Source: DATGPD01 sp031423015
GTDB taxonomy: Bacteria > Planctomycetota > UBA1135 > UBA2386
Assembly (NCBI GenBank): GCA_031423015.1
Contig: JANPER010000046.1
Coordinates: 1-64,000, forward strand
Direction of reading: 5' to 3'
DNA: 64,000 nt
The notes under the pieces were generated by a model. That model saw only the letters and a list, made by a program, of their open reading frames with translations. It did no database searches and was not told the origin of the DNA. The translations under genes were made by a program, and so were the position numbers. How positions within the stretch are numbered: the first letter of the stretch is position 1; each line of letters opens with the position of its first letter. Positions 41,295-50,760 of this stretch are shown piece by piece.

Positions 41295-42734
41295 ATGACC
41301 GTCGCCATCCTGGGTGCCGGCATCACCGGCTTGGCATTCGGCTATCTGCTGACCAAGCAGGGCATTCCGGTGCGCATCTTCGAAGCCGCGGCAAGCGAGG
41401 GCGGCCTGGCGAGCAGCTTCGAGTCGCATGGCTTCTACTTCGACTATGGGCCACACGAGTTCGTCACCGACAACCCGGCGCTCGAGACCCTGCTGACCGA
41501 GGTCTGCGGCGACGACCTGCTCACCGTCGTCAAGCGCACGTCGCAGCACTTCGGCGGTCGCTTCATCCCGTATCCCTTTGGCATCGTCGACATCGTTCGC
41601 AGCATCAACCCGCTGGTCACCTTGCGCGCGGGCATCGACGTCACGTGGAACCGCCTGTGCAACCTTTTGCGCAAGCCGAAGGACGACAGCTTTGCGGCGT
41701 GGACGAAGTCGCGCTTCGGCAAGACCCTCTACGACATCTACTTCGGCCCCTATACGCACAAGGTGTGGGGTGTCGAGCCGCACCACCTGGACCCCCGCAC
41801 CGCGTCAGATCGCATCACCGTGGACTCGGTGTGGGACCTGCTGATGAAGTCATTGAAGCATCGCTGGCTCGGCGCCGACGACTTCAAGAAGACGCACAGT
41901 GAGTTCCGCAAGGACTTCTACTACACCAAGCGCGGCGCCGGCACGCTGCAGCACCACCTGCGACGGCACGTCGAGAAGGCCGGCGGTGTGTTCGAGTTCG
42001 GCAAGCAACTCACCGGGTTGACTCGCAACGACAAGGGCGACGTCAACGAACTTCGTTTCGCGGACGGCACGCGCTTCTCAGGCTTCTCGACGGTGGTGTC
42101 GACGATTGCGCTGCCGACGTTGACCAAGCTGGTGCTCGGCAACAAGGCCGACGCGCTCCTTGCCGACAACCAGCTGCCATTCCGCGGCATGGCGTTCGTG
42201 TTCGTGCGCGTCAACAAAAGGGTGGCCTCGGGCTACCACTGGGTCTACTTCCCCGACCGCAAGGTCCCGTTCCAGCGCACGACCGAGTTCGGCTTGTTCG
42301 GGGCCGAGATGTCGCCGCCGGGCACCACGGGCTTGGCGCTCGAAGTCGCGATGAGCCCAGACGAAGCCGAGTGGCAGCGCGCCGACGCCGACATCGCCGA
42401 GGACTGCATCCGCTGCGCGATCGAGCTGGGTTGGTTCACGCGCGAGGAACTGCTCGGCTACGACGTCGTGCGCACCCGCTACGCCTACCCCGTGCAGGTC
42501 AAGCACTACAAGGAGCGAGCGATGGCGCTGCTCGAAGCGATCGCCGAGGCGCCCAACCTGATCTCCGTCGGCCGCCAGGGCTTGTTCCGCTACTGCAATC
42601 AGAATGAGTGCATCGAGATGGCGCTCGAAGTCGTGCCCCGGATGTTGGCCGGCGAACGCAACATCCGCTACACCAAAGAAGGCTCCTGGCTCGGCGTCGG
42701 CGTGACCGATCGCTACCAGACGAGCCGGTCGTGA
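41295..42734 (+). CDS. FAD-dependent oxidoreductase, UDP-galactopyranose-mutase/amine-oxidase-like
   Basis: Flavoprotein of 479 residues. The N-terminus is the dinucleotide fold 'VAILGAGITGLAFGYLL', followed by 'GGLASSFESHGFYFDYG' and 'HKVWGVEPHHLDP'. The middle 'KRGAGTLQHHLRRHVE' and the end 'NLISVGRQGLFRYCNQNE' recall the protoporphyrinogen oxidase and mutase branch involved in polysaccharide synthesis. It probably acts on a nucleotide sugar or related substrate, in keeping with the nearby GT2 gene. Its stop overlaps the GTG of rlmH. Confidence 0.85.
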   Translation: MTVAILGAGITGLAFGYLLTKQGIPVRIFEAAASEGGLASSFESHGFYFDYGPHEFVTDNPALETLLTEVCGDDLLTVVKRTSQHFGGRFIPYPFGIVDIVRSINPLVTLRAGIDVTWNRLCNLLRKPKDDSFAAWTKSRFGKTLYDIYFGPYTHKVWGVEPHHLDPRTASDRITVDSVWDLLMKSLKHRWLGADDFKKTHSEFRKDFYYTKRGAGTLQHHLRRHVEKAGGVFEFGKQLTGLTRNDKGDVNELRFADGTRFSGFSTVVSTIALPTLTKLVLGNKADALLADNQLPFRGMAFVFVRVNKRVASGYHWVYFPDRKVPFQRTTEFGLFGAEMSPPGTTGLALEVAMSPDEAEWQRADADIAEDCIRCAIELGWFTREELLGYDVVRTRYAYPVQVKHYKERAMALLEAIAEAPNLISVGRQGLFRYCNQNECIEMALEVVPRMLAGERNIRYTKEGSWLGVGVTDRYQTSRS

Positions 42735-43207
42735 AGCTGTGGATCCTCAGCGTCGGCAAGCCGAAGGCCTCGATGATCGCCGACGGCGTGCGCGACTATG
42801 TGCAACGCTTGCAACGCTACGCGAGCCTGGAGCTGCTCACAGTGGTGGGCGAGGACATCGCGCCGCGCGCGCGCAAAGGCGACGTCGCGGTGGCGCTGGG
42901 CAAGGAGGCCGCGCGGATCCTCGACAAGATTCCGGCCGGCGCGTGCGTCGTGGCGCTCGATCGAGAGGGGCGTGCCCTGAGTTCGCCCGAGCTGGCGACC
43001 GAGCTAGGCCGCTGGCAGCAGTCCGAACGGGCCGTCGTGTTCGTGATCGGCAGCGCCTTTGGCCTCGACGCCAAGGTGCTGGAGCGCGCCCGCTTGCGGT
43101 TGAGCCTGTCGCGGCTGACCTTGCCGCACGAGCTGGCCATGCTGGTGCTCGCTGAGCAGGTCTACCGCGCCCACACCATCCTGCGCGGCGAGCCCTACCA
43201 CAAATAA
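42731..43207 (+). CDS. rlmH: 23S rRNA (pseudouridine-1915-N3)-methyltransferase RlmH
   Basis: SPOUT-class methyltransferase of 158 residues that methylates pseudouridine 1915 in helix 69 of 23S rRNA using S-adenosylmethionine. Typical features are 'KLWILSVGKPK' at the start, 'VVALDREGRALSSPELA', the knot sequence 'FVIGSAFGLD' and the C-terminal 'AHTILRGEPYHK'. The GTG start overlaps the stop of the FAD oxidoreductase gene. Length and motifs are normal. Confidence 0.95.
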   Translation: MKLWILSVGKPKASMIADGVRDYVQRLQRYASLELLTVVGEDIAPRARKGDVAVALGKEAARILDKIPAGACVVALDREGRALSSPELATELGRWQQSERAVVFVIGSAFGLDAKVLERARLRLSLSRLTLPHELAMLVLAEQVYRAHTILRGEPYHK

Positions 43208-43274
43208 GGCTGCGGCGCGGGAAGTCCCGGAGAATGCCCCAGCCCTCACTCAGTAGGCTGCGCGGTTCAGCCGT

Positions 43275-43817
43275 ATGGAGACGACCTACCTCATTTGTGC
43301 AGTCGCGGGCGGCACCGTCCTCCTCGCGCAGACCCTGCTCTCTCTGCTCGGTGGCGTCGGACACACCGACATCCACGCCGACGATGCGCTGGAGACGATC
43401 GCTGACGCGCACGACTCGTTCCTGAAGCTGCTGTCGCTCAAGACGATCGTCGCCTTCATCACCTTCTTCGGGTTGACCGGACTCAGCGGCCGTAGCGCCG
43501 GCTGGGGCGACTGGACGACGCTCGGCATCGCGATGGCCGCCGGCGTCGTCGCCCTGTGGATCGTGGCGTGGTTGATGTCGTCGCTCGCCCACCTGCAGTC
43601 GCGTGGCAACGTCGACATGAACAACGCGGTCGGTCAGCCCGCACAGGTTTACCTGCCGATTCCCGGGCAACACAAGGGACACGGCAAGGTGCTCGTGACT
43701 GTGCAGGGACGCACGGTGGAGAGCCGCGCACAGACCTCGGGACCGACGCTAGAAACCGGCGCGTCCGCCGTTGTTGTCGCTGTGCACGACGACATCGTCG
43801 AAGTGCAGCGCGCTTGA
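43275..43817 (+). CDS. NfeD-like membrane protein, flotillin partner
   Basis: Membrane protein of 180 residues with three hydrophobic segments (about 4-25, 55-72, 84-104) and a C-terminal soluble part ('GHGKVLVTVQGRTVESRA', 'GASAVVVAVHDDIVEV') that reads like the OB-fold of NfeD proteins. It lies 48 bases upstream of a flotillin gene, which is the usual place of an NfeD partner. Together they are thought to organise ordered membrane domains. Family assignment rests on topology and neighbour rather than strong motifs. Confidence 0.75.
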   Translation: METTYLICAVAGGTVLLAQTLLSLLGGVGHTDIHADDALETIADAHDSFLKLLSLKTIVAFITFFGLTGLSGRSAGWGDWTTLGIAMAAGVVALWIVAWLMSSLAHLQSRGNVDMNNAVGQPAQVYLPIPGQHKGHGKVLVTVQGRTVESRAQTSGPTLETGASAVVVAVHDDIVEVQRA

Positions 43818-43865
43818 CTCGGACCACCCTCGAACACCAGCCATCCATCCCTCTGAGGACCCACG

Positions 43866-45428
43866 ATGCCCACTGAAAACCCCTTCCTGATCGCCATGGT
43901 CGCCGCCGGCGTCTTGGTGCTGTTCGGTTTCGCGCTCCTCGTGATCAAGCGCTACAAGCGCTGCCCGAGCAACAAGGTCCTGGTCATCTACGGCAAGGTC
44001 AGCCAGGGTCAGTCGGCGCGCTGCCTGCACGGCGGCGGTGCCTTCGTCTGGCCGCTCATCCAAGACTACGCCTACCTGCACCTCGACCCGGTGCAGATCG
44101 AGGTGCCGCTGCGCGGCGCGTTGTCGATGGAGAACATCCGCGTCAACGTGCCGAGCGTGTTCACGGTGGCGATCGGCACGCAGCCGCATCAGATGCAGAA
44201 TGCCGCGATCCGCCTGCTGGGCTTGGACAACAAGGCGATCATCAAGCAAGCGGAGGACATCATCTTTGGCCAGCTGCGCCAAGTGATCGCGTCGATGGGG
44301 ATCCAGGACATCAACCGCGACCGCGACAAGTTCCTCGACTCGATTCAGCGCTCCCTCGAACCCGAGTTGGAGAAGATCGGCCTGGTCCTGATCAACGTCA
44401 ACATCACCGACATCACCGATGAGTCCGGCTACATCGAGGCGATCGGGCGCAAGGCTGCCTCGCAGGCCGTGCAGCAGGCGTTGATCGACGTCGCCGAACA
44501 GACCAAGAAGGGCGCCATCGGCGTCGCCGACGCCGACCGCGAGCGCGAGGTGCAGGTGGCCTTGGCCGGCAAGTTCCGCGAGATCGGCATCAAGGAAGCC
44601 GACCGCGACAAGTTGGTGAGCCTCGCCGACCTCGACAAGGAGACCGCGATCGGCCAGCGCGCCGCGGCGTTCGCGCAGGAGTCGCGCGTCAAAGACGAGG
44701 AGCGCAAGATGCGCGTCGCCGTCGCCGAGGCAAACGCCGCCGCGGTGACCGGCGAGAACAAGGCCAAGGCAGCGGTCGCCGAAGCCGAGTCGATGCTCCG
44801 GATCAAGCAAGCCGACGCCTATCAAGCGGCGGAGACGCGGCAGCGTGAGGCCGAGGCCAAGGTGCTGCAGGCGCAGTACGAGGCTCAGGCACTCGCCGCC
44901 GAAGCGATGGCGCGCAAGGTCGAGGCCGAGAAGCGCGCCGAACTCGAAGCCTTCGCCAAGGCGACCAAGGCGAAGGTCGTGGTCGACGCCGAGGCCGCGG
45001 CCGAGCAAGTCCGCATCCATGCCAAGGCCGACGCCGACGCGATCTTCCTCAAGCTCGATGCGCAGGCGCGCGGCAACTTCGAGATCCTGGCCAAGAAGGC
45101 CGAGGGCTTGCAACGCATCGTCGATGGCTGCGGCGGCGCGCAGCAGGCGTTTCAGCTGCTGATGATCGAGAAGGTCGAGGCGCTCGCGGCCACCGCGGCG
45201 ACCGCGATCAGCAACATCAAGTTCGACAAGATCGTGGTGTGGGACGGCCAGAACGGCAGCGCCACTTCCAACTTCGTGCGCAGCCTCGCCGGCGCTCTGC
45301 CGCCGATGATGCAGATGATGCGCGACGTCGGCGGCGTAGAGATGCCGGAGTTCATCGGCAAGCTGGCCGGGGAAGCGACGGCGACAAAGCCGGCGCTGGA
45401 TGGCAAGGCGAAGGCAGGGCCGAGCTAG
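43866..45428 (+). CDS. Flotillin (SPFH-domain) family protein
   Basis: Protein of 520 residues. An N-terminal membrane segment (about 6-27) is followed by the SPFH/band-7 domain ('PSNKVLVIYGKVSQG', 'GAFVWPLIQDYAYLHLDP', 'INRDRDKFLDSIQRSLEPEL') and a long alanine/glutamate/lysine-rich coiled coil (about 200-400). This is the flotillin layout: oligomeric scaffold proteins of membrane microdomains. The upstream NfeD-like gene strengthens the call. Its stop is 18 bases from that of the convergent restriction gene hsdR. Confidence 0.93.
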   Translation: MPTENPFLIAMVAAGVLVLFGFALLVIKRYKRCPSNKVLVIYGKVSQGQSARCLHGGGAFVWPLIQDYAYLHLDPVQIEVPLRGALSMENIRVNVPSVFTVAIGTQPHQMQNAAIRLLGLDNKAIIKQAEDIIFGQLRQVIASMGIQDINRDRDKFLDSIQRSLEPELEKIGLVLINVNITDITDESGYIEAIGRKAASQAVQQALIDVAEQTKKGAIGVADADREREVQVALAGKFREIGIKEADRDKLVSLADLDKETAIGQRAAAFAQESRVKDEERKMRVAVAEANAAAVTGENKAKAAVAEAESMLRIKQADAYQAAETRQREAEAKVLQAQYEAQALAAEAMARKVEAEKRAELEAFAKATKAKVVVDAEAAAEQVRIHAKADADAIFLKLDAQARGNFEILAKKAEGLQRIVDGCGGAQQAFQLLMIEKVEALAATAATAISNIKFDKIVVWDGQNGSATSNFVRSLAGALPPMMQMMRDVGGVEMPEFIGKLAGEATATKPALDGKAKAGPS

Positions 45429-45446
45429 CCTGGCTCGGCGGTTCGA

Positions 45447-48400
45447 TCACGCCGCCAAAGCCATCGTTCGCACCCGCTCCAACGCGGCAATCAACTCGTC
45501 GACCTGCACCGACGAGAACAGCCCGTCCGGCCCTTGCGGCGTGAGATCGGTGAACGGCGACTCGTAGAGCAACGACGCCGACATCACGCCGTGCTCGGTG
45601 AGATGGTCGACGACCAGATTCACGAACTCGATCTGGTTTGCACTCAACGTCTTGCCGGTGAGAAACCCCGCCATCGCGGCCTTGGCGGCCTCGCGGTCCA
45701 GCCCCACGAGCGAACGTACGAAGAGCCCGAGACCCTGCGCGGCTTGCTTGGCGTGGTCGATCTCAGCAACGCCTCCGACTCCGCTCTCCGCCAACATCCG
45801 CTCGAGGTCCGAGAGGTCCGCCGTGGTGAGCGGCAGGTTCATGCGCAGCTTGTGGATCGCGAGGTGGTCCCGGTGCGCGCGCAGAAAGGCGCGGGCCTTG
45901 GCGCGGAACTTCTCGAAGTCGCCGCCTGGCGCCGCGAAACCCGGCAGGTCGACGGTCGTCTCAGCACCGATCTCGTCCTCGAAGTCAGTGTAGATGGGCT
46001 TGCGACGCTGCTTGTCGATGAGCTTGATGAGATCACGCAAGCGTCGGCGCACCGACTCCAACATCGGCGTCGTCACATCCTGCCACCATGCCTCGCTCTG
46101 CAGGTCTTGGATCAGCGGCAGCTCCTTCTGCACCATCGGGATGGCGGCCTTCTCTTCCAGCAAGCCGGCGATCGCCATGACCTGATCGCGCAGGCGCTCG
46201 AACCCTGGCTCGGCGCGCAACAGGGCCAACTGCAGGCTGAGGATGAGCAGGTCGAACCGCTTGGCCTCCTCGCCTTCGGCTTCCAGCTCCGACGGGAGCC
46301 CAGCGATCTCGTGCGCCAGCTCGGACAACGCCGCATCAGACAACATCCCCCATGCCGCAGGCTGGCCGTACTTCTCGACCAAGCGGCGCTTTGGCCGAAC
46401 CACGAAGTTGGCGACGTTCATCGCCGCAACCTCGGCGTGCAGCGTCTCGGCAATGCCAGTCCGCATCTCCGCTTCGTTGCGCGGCGGACCAAACGTCGCA
46501 GCACGTTCTTTGACTACCGCACCCGAGGCTCCGGCCGCACACCTCTTGTCCAGCTCGCCGAGCATCTCGAGCCGCGCCGTGAACAAGCGCTTGCCAAGCG
46601 CCTCTCCCACCGCACCGTCGGTCGTCTCTGGATCCTGCGCGAAGTACTCCAGGTTCTGGCAGAAGTCGAAGACGTAGAAGAACTGCTTGTGCCGGCCCGG
46701 GCCGAACAGATCCCGGCACAGCCGTGTGCCGCGCCCAAGCATCTGCCAGAACTTGGTCTTCGAGCGGATGAGCTTGAAGAACACCAGGTTCACCACCTCC
46801 GGCACGTCGATCCCCGTGTCCAGCATGTCGACCGAGATCGCGAGGTGCGGCGGCTTGTCCTTCTCCGCAAAGTCGTCGATGAGAGTCTGGACGTACTCGA
46901 CCTTGAAGGTGATGACCTGCGCGAACTTGCCCTTGAGCTGCGGGTAGTTGACGTCGAAACGCTTGGCGATGAAGTCGGCGTGGGCTTGGTTCTTGGCGAA
47001 CACGATCGTCTTGCCGAGGCGATCGCCGCCCGCCACCTTCAACCCGCGTGTCATCAGGTGCGCCAGCACTTTGTCGACGGTGTCCTCGTTGAACAACCAC
47101 TTGTTGACCGCCTCGGCCTCGACGCGTTCGGGCGCGCCATCGTCTTCGTCCCATTCGAGCGCGTCCCACTGCTCCTTGTCCGCCTCTGATAGCTCCGCGT
47201 AGGTGATCCCCCGGCGCGGGAACTTCAGCGGCACCGACACCGACCGCGGCGGCACCAAGAACTTGTCCCACACCGCTTCTTCGAGGGAGTACGCGTCCGT
47301 GGGCACCCCGTTCTCCAAATCGAACAGGCCATACGTGTTGCGATCGACCTCGTCTTTCGGCGTCGCCGTCAACCCCACCAACAACGCATCGAAGTAGTCG
47401 AAGATGGCGCGGTACTTCTGAAACACCGAGCGGTGCGCCTCATCGATGATCACCAGGTCGAAGTGCCCCACGCCAAAGCGCCGCTGCCCGTCGAGCCCAC
47501 CGCCTTCGAGTGACTGGTCGATCAAACCCATGATCGTCGGGTAGGTCGACACGAACACGCGCCCCTCGGTGGTCTTCTCGGTCACCAGGTTCACCGGCGA
47601 CGCGTCCGGTAGGTGCTTCTTGAACGCGTTCACCGCCTGCTTCACCAGCGCCACGCGGTCGGCCAAGAACAGCACCCGCTTGGCCCAGTTGCAGCGCAAG
47701 AGCACGTCGCACAGCGCAATCACCGTGCGCGTCTTGCCGGCGCCGGTCGCCATCACCACCAACGCCTTGCGCTCGTGGTCGCGCTCGAACGCCTCGCCGA
47801 TGCGCCGGATCGCGCGCGTTTGGTAGTAGCGCTCGACGATCGCGGTGTTGATCGCAGCGGTCGACAGCGACTTCCGGCTCGTGCGCCGCTGAATCATCAG
47901 CTCCAGCTCCGCCTTCTTGTAGAAGCCTTGCACCGGTCGCGGCGGGTACTGCGCGTCGTCCCACAGCCAGTGCTCGTAGCCGTTGCTGTAGAAGATCACC
48001 GGCCGCTGCCCACACATCGCCTCCAGGCAGTCGGCGTAGAGCTTGGCTTGTCGCTGGCCAACGCGGGGATCGCGCCGCGTGCGCTTGGCCTCGATGAGGC
48101 CGAGCGGCTTGCCGTCGTCGCCCCACAACACGTAGTCGACGAAGCCCGTCTCTTGCTGGTTCGGCATGCCGGCGACCTCGAACTCGCGGTCGCGGGGTTG
48201 ATCGAGCGTCCAACCTGCTTCCTTCAGCAGCAGATCGATGAAGTAGTCGCGCGTCTCGGCTTCCGAGTAGTCGTGCGTATCCGGTTGCGCTGCACTCGCC
48301 TTCTTGGCGGCCGCGACTTCGGCGCGCAGCCGTTCGAGTTCCGCATCCAAGGCTGCCTTGTCGGCGCGCAGCTCCGACAACTTCGCGTCGCGCTCGCGCA

Positions 48401-48896
48401 GGGTGGCTTCGAGCTTCTGCAGATCCTCGGCGGACTGCTTGGCGACCTCTGTCGTCCTCGGCAGGGCGTTCGCGTCGAACAGCAACCCAGGCTCCGGCCG
48501 CGTCCCCCGCGCATACGTGCGCGCCAGCCAGTAGCCCACGTGGAACAGCTCGCGCAACGACACCAGCGCTTCTGCCAGCAGGATCGGCCGCGCGCTGTGC
48601 GCAGCCTGGTTGCCGAGCTGCGTGATGACGCGCGCCTTGCTGAACACCGCCGCGCCCGCCGTGGCTTTGAACGTGGGCTCATGGATCAGCGCGCTGAGGT
48701 TGTCCTGGTAAGGAACGCGCAACGACGAGTCGTGCTTGAACACCCACGCCACCAAAAGCTCCAACGCCCGCCGCGCGTAGAAGCACGCCGCGCGCGGATC
48801 TTGGTGCGCTGCCGTCGCCGCCTTGCTGGCCGCCTCGAACACTGCCGGCCACTCCGCTTGCAGGATGGCAAAGGGGTGCGTCACGGCCGGCGACAC
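45447..48896 (-). CDS. hsdR: Type I restriction enzyme subunit R (EcoEI-like)
   Basis: Motor and nuclease subunit of 1149 residues. N-terminal DUF4145-like domain (about 15-115) and a coiled coil (about 150-205) precede the nuclease core 'GFVDYVLWGDDGKPLG', then 'LIEAKRTRRDPR', whose D and ExK fit PD-(D/E)xK. The helicase part has 'VMATGAGKTRT', 'LVIIDEAHRSVFQKYRA', 'LLVGLTATPKDEVDRNTYGL' and 'QMLGRGTRLCRD'. The end matches the EcoEI-type C-terminal domain. With HsdM and HsdS it translocates and cuts unmethylated foreign DNA. It is the last gene of the operon, separated from the preceding gene by 215 bases. Start is GTG. Confidence 0.93.
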   Translation of the reverse strand: MSPAVTHPFAILQAEWPAVFEAASKAATAAHQDPRAACFYARRALELLVAWVFKHDSSLRVPYQDNLSALIHEPTFKATAGAAVFSKARVITQLGNQAAHSARPILLAEALVSLRELFHVGYWLARTYARGTRPEPGLLFDANALPRTTEVAKQSAEDLQKLEATLRERDAKLSELRADKAALDAELERLRAEVAAAKKASAAQPDTHDYSEAETRDYFIDLLLKEAGWTLDQPRDREFEVAGMPNQQETGFVDYVLWGDDGKPLGLIEAKRTRRDPRVGQRQAKLYADCLEAMCGQRPVIFYSNGYEHWLWDDAQYPPRPVQGFYKKAELELMIQRRTSRKSLSTAAINTAIVERYYQTRAIRRIGEAFERDHERKALVVMATGAGKTRTVIALCDVLLRCNWAKRVLFLADRVALVKQAVNAFKKHLPDASPVNLVTEKTTEGRVFVSTYPTIMGLIDQSLEGGGLDGQRRFGVGHFDLVIIDEAHRSVFQKYRAIFDYFDALLVGLTATPKDEVDRNTYGLFDLENGVPTDAYSLEEAVWDKFLVPPRSVSVPLKFPRRGITYAELSEADKEQWDALEWDEDDGAPERVEAEAVNKWLFNEDTVDKVLAHLMTRGLKVAGGDRLGKTIVFAKNQAHADFIAKRFDVNYPQLKGKFAQVITFKVEYVQTLIDDFAEKDKPPHLAISVDMLDTGIDVPEVVNLVFFKLIRSKTKFWQMLGRGTRLCRDLFGPGRHKQFFYVFDFCQNLEYFAQDPETTDGAVGEALGKRLFTARLEMLGELDKRCAAGASGAVVKERAATFGPPRNEAEMRTGIAETLHAEVAAMNVANFVVRPKRRLVEKYGQPAAWGMLSDAALSELAHEIAGLPSELEAEGEEAKRFDLLILSLQLALLRAEPGFERLRDQVMAIAGLLEEKAAIPMVQKELPLIQDLQSEAWWQDVTTPMLESVRRRLRDLIKLIDKQRRKPIYTDFEDEIGAETTVDLPGFAAPGGDFEKFRAKARAFLRAHRDHLAIHKLRMNLPLTTADLSDLERMLAESGVGGVAEIDHAKQAAQGLGLFVRSLVGLDREAAKAAMAGFLTGKTLSANQIEFVNLVVDHLTEHGVMSASLLYESPFTDLTPQGPDGLFSSVQVDELIAALERVRTMALAA

Positions 48897-49111
48897 CCGG
48901 TTGCTTGCGCACTTCGCCCGATTCGTTGGCTCCGCTGCTGCGTGTCGCGACTGCTCATGCCGTCACCTGAGGCCGGGTGGCCAGCCTACGTGGCGCGGCG
49001 CCCGGCCTCCTCTAAGGCCCAGTCTAAGGCCCAACCGCTTACGGAACGTCCTTCATAAGTCATTGCTAGCCATACGTTCCACTGCTTCAAGGTGATCGCC
49101 ATTAGGTGCCG
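48897..49111. other. Gap between the AlbA_2-type gene and hsdR
   Basis: No gene seen. It contains a short tandem repeat (TCTAAGGCCCA twice, near 49012-49034) and is less GC-rich than its surroundings. A gap this long inside a restriction operon may mean that hsdR has its own promoter. Confidence 0.4.
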
Positions 49112-50750
49112 TCAGGGGTTCTGAGCCTTAGCAGGCGCGACTACCCAGCGCGCCCACCGTTTCACTCCCCGGAGCACCACACGTCCTTCGGTGCGCAGTT
49201 CGACCAGCAGACGTTGCACACCACTCTCAGACTCAGCCGGCAACACCTGACACAGCTCGGCGAGAGGCGCACCCACGTCACCCTGCTGGCGCAAGTGTCG
49301 CTCGAGCAGCGCCTTGTTGGTTTCGCGATCGAGCCCACGCTTGCGCGTGTAGACGCCCTTGGCTCCGAGCGCGGCGTAGAGACGTTGCGACAGCAGGTAG
49401 CGCGTTCCCTTACCGCGACCGATTGACTCCACCACGCCCGCGGCAACCAGTCCCGGCAGCCGCGCTTGCAGAACTTCGGGCAGCGGCTTCTCGTGATGCA
49501 GCGCATCGAGCGCGAGGAAGTCGTAGGTGGAGAACGAGCGCAGCGTCTCCTCGCCCAGTCGCTCCATGAGCCGCACCAAAGCAGGACTGTTGACCTCGCC
49601 TTCCAGCGCCAGTCGCACCTCGTGGTCAGCGGTGCCGGCGAAGCTCGGCAGCGGTTTGCCCTGGCGGACCGCGCTCTCGAACATCAGATTCATCCCCTGC
49701 CCCGACCGCTCGATCAACCCGCACTTGGCCAACGCTTCAGCCAGCCGCCGGTTGCGCGGGTTCTGCTGGTCGAGAATGTTCTGCGGCGTGATGCCGGCCG
49801 GAAAACCGCCGGGGCTCACGATCTCGAGCCGCCGCGGGTGCTGCCGCACGAACACCGACCCGCCGAGCCGATAGTCGCGGTGCGCCACCGCGTTGAGCAG
49901 CGCCTCGCGCACCGAGACCTCATCGAAGGTGGGGATATCCATGCGGAACAAACCCTCCTGGTAACTCTGCCGATCGTTGCGCAGGTTGATGCGGTGCCAG
50001 ATCGCGTCCTGCCACAAGAAGAAGCCCTCGCGGAACTCGGCGCGATCGGCCGCCGCCCGAGGCATCCGACGAGCGATACTCGAACACCACCTCGGCCTGG
50101 GCAAGCCAGCGACCCAGCGCGACGCGCGTGCCAAACAGAATCAACGCCGCGTACGCGACCTGATTGTCGACCAGCAGCTCGGCGTTGGTGAGCGTCTCGA
50201 TGTCTGACCAGCTCGCTTTGCGTTCGTCGCGCGTCTTCTTCGCCCAGCGCTCTCGGTAGACGGTGATCGCCTCGGGCGCAAGGTCGTCCATCGAGGCGCC
50301 AGCACCCAGCTCAGCCGAAAAGTCCGGCCCCGTCTCGGCAAAGATGGCGCGCAGCTCTGCTGCACCCAGCGACGCCAGTTCGTCCCCGGTGCGCTTCAGA
50401 TACCGACCGTCGATCTGCCACGCGGTGCCGGGCAAACGTGAGGGCACGTGAACGACGAGCACGCGGCCATCCGGTGTCGCGATCTCTTCGATCGGAATGC
50501 GGTGCGACAGCCGCTCGAGCAGCCCGGCTTGTGTGCGGCCAGGCTCAGCAAACGCCGCGGTGCCCACGATGCGACGCGGGCGCTTGTCGCTCACCCCGAA
50601 GATGATCCTGCCGCCGCCCTCGTTCGCCAGCGCCACGCAGTAGTCCACCAGCTTTTCGAAGTGGAAGTTGTGCTTGGCCTCCTTGAACTCGAGGTTGGCG
50701 CCCTCGGGTTGGCTGAGCCATTGCTGGAGTTGTTCAGCGGTGGTCGACAT
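49112..50750 (-). pseudogene. Frameshifted AlbA_2/ATP-binding accessory protein of the type I RM operon
   Basis: Two overlapping frames make one normal-looking protein of about 545 residues. The front ('LEFKEAKHNFHFEKLVDYCV', 'ALANEGGGRIIFGVSD') is the AlbA_2/Schlafen-type nucleic-acid-binding domain; the rear ('VREALLNAVAHRDYRLGG', 'NRRLAEALAKCGLIERSGQG') is the divergent ATPase domain that follows it in this family, ending in winged-helix-like segments. The frame changes by one base at about 50049-50063, inside a GGGCGGCGGCC run, where 'VVFEYRSSDAS' should continue into 'DRAEFREGFFLWQD'. It is either inactivated, mis-sequenced or recoded. Genes of this type often ride in restriction loci with unknown duty. 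Confidence 0.85.
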
Positions 50751-50760
50751 GGCGGCGCGC

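Noticed and set aside
43749..45113. 454-codon open frame opposite the flotillin gene
   Set aside because: Leucine-rich shadow of the flotillin coiled coil, with no independent support.
48897..49111. CRISPR-like or attachment repeats in the gap before hsdR
   Set aside because: Only one short tandem pair (TCTAAGGCCCA) is present; there is no spacer-repeat regularity. No CRISPR array was seen anywhere in the window.
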